Below, piece after piece: positions 14,618 through 17,172 of a DNA stretch of 17,172 bases. The position numbers were made by a program, and so were the translations under genes. Where the stretch lies: positions 1 through 17,172 of the forward strand of contig CAZCPY010000068.1 of the NCBI GenBank assembly GCA_964499865.1, given 5' to 3'. A model generated the notes under the pieces. The model had not been told where the DNA came from and ran no database searches. It saw only the letters and a program-made list of their open reading frames with translations. The stretch comes from JANOGU01 sp964499865. Lineage in GTDB: Bacteria > Pseudomonadota > Alphaproteobacteria > Rhodobacterales > Rhodobacteraceae. The stretch's first letter is position 1. Each line of letters opens with the position of its first letter.

Positions 14618-14647
14618 GGGGCCGCAAGCGCTCTGGAAGACAGGAGG
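14618..14647 (+). promoter_or_regulatory. pgk leader motif shared with the aldolase gene, and ribosome binding site
   Basis: ggggccgcaagcgct (14618-14632) and gacagga (14639-14645) match the leader of the aldolase gene at 5656-5685. AGGAGG at 14642-14647, five bases before the pgk ATG, is a perfect Shine-Dalgarno and overlaps the second shared block. Two exact palindromes lie upstream in the same 133-bp divergent gap: ggacgcgcgcgtcc (14592-14605) and gccgcgcggc (14559-14568). No convincing -10/-35 pair was found. Confidence 0.5.
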
Positions 14648-14652
14648 CGGCG

Positions 14653-15837
14653 ATGGCCTGGAAGACGCTCGACGACATGGACCTCGACGGCCAGGTGGTG
14701 CTGGTCCGGGTCGACCTGAACGTGCCGGTCGAGGCCGGGCGGGTGACCGACGCGACCCGCATCGAAAAGGCGGTGCCGACGGTGCGCGACATCCTCAGGG
14801 CGGGCGGGCGGCCGGTGCTGCTGGCGCATTTCGGGCGCCCCCGGGGGGGGCCGGATCCCGAGTTCTCGCTGCGCGTGGTGCTGCCCGCGCTGGAGGCCGC
14901 GCTCGGCGAGAGGGTCGTCTTCGGCGCCGACTGCGTGGGCCCGGCGGCCGAGGCCGCGGTCGAGGACGCCAGCGCCCGCGTGGTGCTGCTGGAGAACACC
15001 CGCTTCCACAAGGGCGAGGAGAAGAACGACCCGGGCCTTGCCGCGATGATCGCGGCCCTTGGCGATGTCTTCGTGAACGACGCCTTTTCCGCCGCGCACC
15101 GGGCCCATGCCACGACCACCGGCCTCGCGCAGCTCTTGCCGTGCTGCGCGGGCCGGCTGATGGCGGAGGAGCTGCGCGCGCTGCAGGCGGCGCTGACCAC
15201 GCCGGCCCGCCCGCTGGTGGCGGTGGTGGGCGGGGCGAAGGTGTCGACCAAGCTCGACCTGCTGGGCAACCTGGTCGCCAAGGTGGACCATCTGGTGATC
15301 GGCGGCGGCATGGCCAACACCTTCCTCGTCGCCCAGGGGGTGGAGGTCGGCCGCAGCCTGGCCGAGCGCGACATGGCCGACACCGCCCGTGACATCCTCG
15401 CCAGGGCGAAAGCCGCGGGCTGCACCATCCATCTGCCTGCCGACATCGTGGTGGCGCAGGACTTCAGGGCGGGTGCGGCAGCGCAGACCCTGCCGGTCGC
15501 CGCCTGCCCGGCGGATGCGATGATCCTCGACGCGGGGCCTGCGACGGTGGCGGCGCTGTCGGCGGTCTTTGCGCAGGCCCGGACGGTAATCTGGAACGGC
15601 CCGCTGGGCGCCTTCGAGATCGCCCCCTTCGACACCGCGACCACCGCCGCCGCGCGCGAGGTGGCGCGGCTGACGAAGGCGGGCGGGCTGGTGTCCGTCG
15701 CCGGAGGCGGCGACACCGTGGCGGCGCTGAACAAGGCCGGCGCCGCGGGCGATTTCAGCTTCATCTCCACCGCCGGAGGCGCGTTCCTCGAGTGGATGGA
15801 GGGCAAGACCCTGCCCGGCGTGGCCGCACTGGGGTAA
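14653..15837 (+). CDS. pgk: Phosphoglycerate kinase
   Basis: The enzyme transfers phosphate between 1,3-bisphosphoglycerate and ADP, giving 3-phosphoglycerate and ATP, in cytoplasmic glycolysis and gluconeogenesis. The 394-residue product is full length. The N-terminal signature RVDLNVPV is at residues 19-26. It is followed by HFGRPRGGPDPEFSL, the substrate-binding LLENTRFHKGEEKND, DVFVNDAFSAAHRAHA, VVGGAKVSTKLDLL at the domain interface, and the nucleotide-binding WNGPLGAFE and GGGDTVAAL near the C-terminus. The ATG at 14653 has AGGAGG five bases upstream. gap is not adjacent; the neighbours are the cyclophilin pair (divergent) and the polysaccharide deacetylase (convergent, 112 bp). The leader resembles that of the aldolase gene. 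Confidence 0.97.
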   Translation: MAWKTLDDMDLDGQVVLVRVDLNVPVEAGRVTDATRIEKAVPTVRDILRAGGRPVLLAHFGRPRGGPDPEFSLRVVLPALEAALGERVVFGADCVGPAAEAAVEDASARVVLLENTRFHKGEEKNDPGLAAMIAALGDVFVNDAFSAAHRAHATTTGLAQLLPCCAGRLMAEELRALQAALTTPARPLVAVVGGAKVSTKLDLLGNLVAKVDHLVIGGGMANTFLVAQGVEVGRSLAERDMADTARDILARAKAAGCTIHLPADIVVAQDFRAGAAAQTLPVAACPADAMILDAGPATVAALSAVFAQARTVIWNGPLGAFEIAPFDTATTAAAREVARLTKAGGLVSVAGGGDTVAALNKAGAAGDFSFISTAGGAFLEWMEGKTLPGVAALG

Positions 15838-15874
15838 CGGCGGCCGCTGCCGTCCGGCGCACCCCCGTCCCGGG

Positions 15875-15901
15875 CCCGCCCCGGCGCGGGGCCGGGGCGG
15901 G
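15875..15901. terminator. Perfect 10-bp hairpin between convergent pgk and polysaccharide deacetylase genes
   Basis: cccgccccgg (15875-15884) pairs exactly with ccggggcggg (15892-15901) around a seven-base loop. It begins 38 bases after the pgk stop and lies about 50 bases past the end of the opposite gene, so it could act for both. No T-tract follows on either strand, so termination would have to be of a non-canonical or Rho-assisted kind. Confidence 0.55.
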
Positions 15902-15949
15902 GATGTCGGATACACCGGCGGACGCCCGGCGGGACCTGCCGAGGCCGCG

Positions 15950-17172
15950 CTATCGTGCCTCCAGCACCGCCGACAGCGGCGCCAGGGCAACCGTCGCGGC
16001 ACGCCCCTCGACCGCCCAGGCGAGCAGCGCCGCCACCGTCTCCGGCCGCGTCTCGCCCGCTACCACGACCGCCCCGTCCTGCGCCGCCTTGAAGGCCGCG
16101 CGGTCGAGGTAGCGGCGGATCGTGGGTTCCGCCTCGCCCGCGGCATCGAGGCGCCGGAAGATCGTCGCCGAAGGCACGCCTTCGCGCCGGGCGACCTGGT
16201 CGGCGGCGTTCAGGCCGCGGTCCCAGGACAGCACGCCGCGCCCCTGCCCCGCGATCACCGGCACCACCAGCGTCGCCAGCGCACGGTTGCCCTGGAAGCC
16301 GCCGGATTCGGGGTCGAGCACGGCCACCGCCTCGGGCAGCGCGTCGGCATGGACGGCGAAGGTGACCTCGACATCCGACGCGGTGGCGCCGTCGGGGATG
16401 GCGGTGGCCAGCATCACCACCTCCTGCCCCGCGTCGCGGTAAAGCGCCGCGGCAAGCAGGCTGTCCGGATCGGCGGGATCGAGCGCGAAGGTCACCGGGA
16501 AGGGCAGCGCCGCCAGCGCGCTGCGGTCGAGCGCGGGCTCGCCGGTGTCGATCAGCACGATGGCAAAGCGCGGCTTGTCCTGCGGGTTGTCGAAGGGCCG
16601 GGCAAAGCGGCGAAGCGGCGCTGCGTCATCGGGGGCGGCGGCCGCGGCGCTGTCGGTGATGGGGGCGGGGCGCGTGCCGGGCATCTGCGGCGCGGGGGCG
16701 GCCCCTGCGGGCGTGACCGCGGGGGCGGTCCCGGGCTCCGGGTCCGGCACCGGGTCCCGGATGGGGTCCGGCATGGGGTCCTGAATCGGGTCCGGCACGG
16801 GCGCAGCGATGCGCGGCAGGCGGTCGGTGCGCACCTGCGGGTCTTCGGCCAGCGGCGCCGCGGGGGGCAGCGAGGTCGCCGGGGCCTCGGCCACCACGAC
16901 AGGAGCCTCGACGGGCGCCTCGACGGGGGCCTCGACGGGCGCCTCGACAGCTACCACGACGGGGGAGGGTTCCGCGGCGGGCGCCACGGCGGCGGGCGCG
17001 ACCGGCGCGGAAGTCTCGCCCCCGATCTCGCCCCCGATCTCGCCTCCACCCTCGCCCCCGGCGGTCGCAGCCCCCGCGACGACAGCCTTCTCTTCCGCCG
17101 TCAGCGGCGGCGGCGGCGGCAGGTCGGCGGCGGCGGGGGCGGCGTCGGGGACGGCATCGGCCGCCGCCAGCG
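15950..17172 (-). CDS. Divergent polysaccharide deacetylase family protein (N-terminus outside window)
   Basis: The frame is open from the right edge to TAG at 15950-15952, at least 407 residues. The first 190 or so visible residues are a low-complexity linker rich in Pro, Ala, Glu, Val and Gly. The C-terminal domain, about 215 residues, starts near RFAIVLIDTGEPALDRSALA. It continues with LPFPVTFALDP, GQEVVMLATAIPDG, RALATLVVPVIAGQGRGVLS and RRYLDRAAFKAAQDGAVVVA, the pattern of the divergent polysaccharide deacetylase (YibQ-like) family. That family has a NodB-like barrel, is usually anchored by one N-terminal membrane helix, and is exported; its substrate is not known to me. The catalytic metal-binding residues of true deacetylases are not obvious, in keeping with 'divergent'. 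An internal GTG at 16987 is not the real start because the same low-complexity linker continues upstream of it. Confidence 0.82.
   Translation of the reverse strand, partial: LAAADAVPDAAPAAADLPPPPPLTAEEKAVVAGAATAGGEGGGEIGGEIGGETSAPVAPAAVAPAAEPSPVVVAVEAPVEAPVEAPVEAPVVVAEAPATSLPPAAPLAEDPQVRTDRLPRIAAPVPDPIQDPMPDPIRDPVPDPEPGTAPAVTPAGAAPAPQMPGTRPAPITDSAAAAAPDDAAPLRRFARPFDNPQDKPRFAIVLIDTGEPALDRSALAALPFPVTFALDPADPDSLLAAALYRDAGQEVVMLATAIPDGATASDVEVTFAVHADALPEAVAVLDPESGGFQGNRALATLVVPVIAGQGRGVLSWDRGLNAADQVARREGVPSATIFRRLDAAGEAEPTIRRYLDRAAFKAAQDGAVVVAGETRPETVAALLAWAVEGRAATVALAPLSAVLEAR
16740..16799. repeat. 12-bp tandem repeat array (5 units) in the polysaccharide deacetylase linker
   Basis: Five degenerate 12-bp units beginning gggtcc (gggtccggcacc, gggtcccggatg, gggtccggcatg, gggtcctgaatc, gggtccggcacg) encode Pro/Arg/Gln-Asp-Pro-(Ile/Met/Val) tetrapeptides on the minus strand. 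Divergence between units indicates an older array than those at 655-750 or 1125-1184. Confidence 0.85.
16903..16950. repeat. 12-bp tandem repeat array (4 units) in the polysaccharide deacetylase linker
   Basis: Four units of the form g(a/c/g)gcctcgac(g/a)g run from 16903 to 16950 and encode Val-Glu-Ala-Pro tetrapeptides on the minus strand. The units differ only at one or two bases. Confidence 0.87.
17018..17053. repeat. 12-bp tandem repeat (3 units) in the polysaccharide deacetylase linker
   Basis: gcccccgatctc occurs twice exactly, followed by a diverged third copy (gcctccaccctc). It encodes Glu-Ile-Gly-Gly type repeats on the minus strand. Confidence 0.82.

Noticed and set aside
14520..15806. 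Minus-strand extension of the cytoplasmic cyclophilin across pgk
   Set aside because: Antisense to pgk; the ATG at 14519 has a perfect AAGGAGG and the family N-terminus.

Overview
The window is a very GC-rich (roughly 70% by eye) chromosomal stretch that reads as a member of the Rhodobacteraceae/Paracoccaceae (Alphaproteobacteria). The grounds are an RpoH of the RpoHI type next to an RluA-family pseudouridine synthase and a small DUF6476-like membrane protein, two tandem cyclophilins, a class I (DhnA-type) fructose-bisphosphate aldolase, and a LysM-type Ala/Pro-rich envelope protein. A run of ten N at 5958-5967 shows it comes from a draft assembly. No mobile element, phage gene, CRISPR array, tRNA or rRNA is visible, and almost everything is core metabolism, envelope or information processing.

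Layout, left to right. A minus-strand Ala/Pro/Glu-rich, single-membrane-pass envelope protein runs off the left edge (1-1415). Divergent from it are a LOG-family (TIGR00730) protein (1508-2086) and a RarD/EamA transporter (2145-3029). The transporter meets anmK (3007-4110, minus) tail to tail with a 23-bp overlap. tyrS (4164-5408) diverges from anmK. A 279-bp spacer holds a G/C-run hairpin and a nested double palindrome, followed by the class I aldolase (5688-6651, broken by the N run) and an FtsB/DivIC-like protein (6792-7094).

A minus-strand block follows: a UDP-glucuronate 4-epimerase-like enzyme (7102-8112) translationally coupled to a Gfo/Idh/MocA oxidoreductase (8109-9089), then rpoH (9208-10101) and an RluA-type pseudouridine synthase (10254-11330). 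The pseudouridine synthase and the divergent DUF6476-like gene (11329-11649) have overlapping start codons. A membrane-bound hybrid histidine kinase (11701-13479) converges with two cyclophilins (13463-14017 and 14007-14519, minus). pgk (14653-15837) then runs toward a divergent polysaccharide deacetylase (15950 to the right edge, minus) whose N-terminus lies outside the window.

Functional threads: aldolase and pgk supply central glycolysis/gluconeogenesis, and their leaders share a motif that may mark common control. AnmK recycles peptidoglycan sugar, and the LysM-like protein, FtsB-like protein and polysaccharide deacetylase also concern the envelope or division. RpoH and the cyclophilins concern stress and protein folding. 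I did not find a convincing undescribed multi-gene system. The most useful leads are the aldolase/pgk shared leader, the nested palindrome at 5516-5559, the suspect sequence next to the assembly gap, the overlapping divergent start codons, the rpoH promoter candidate, and in-frame 12-bp repeat arrays in the envelope genes at both edges.
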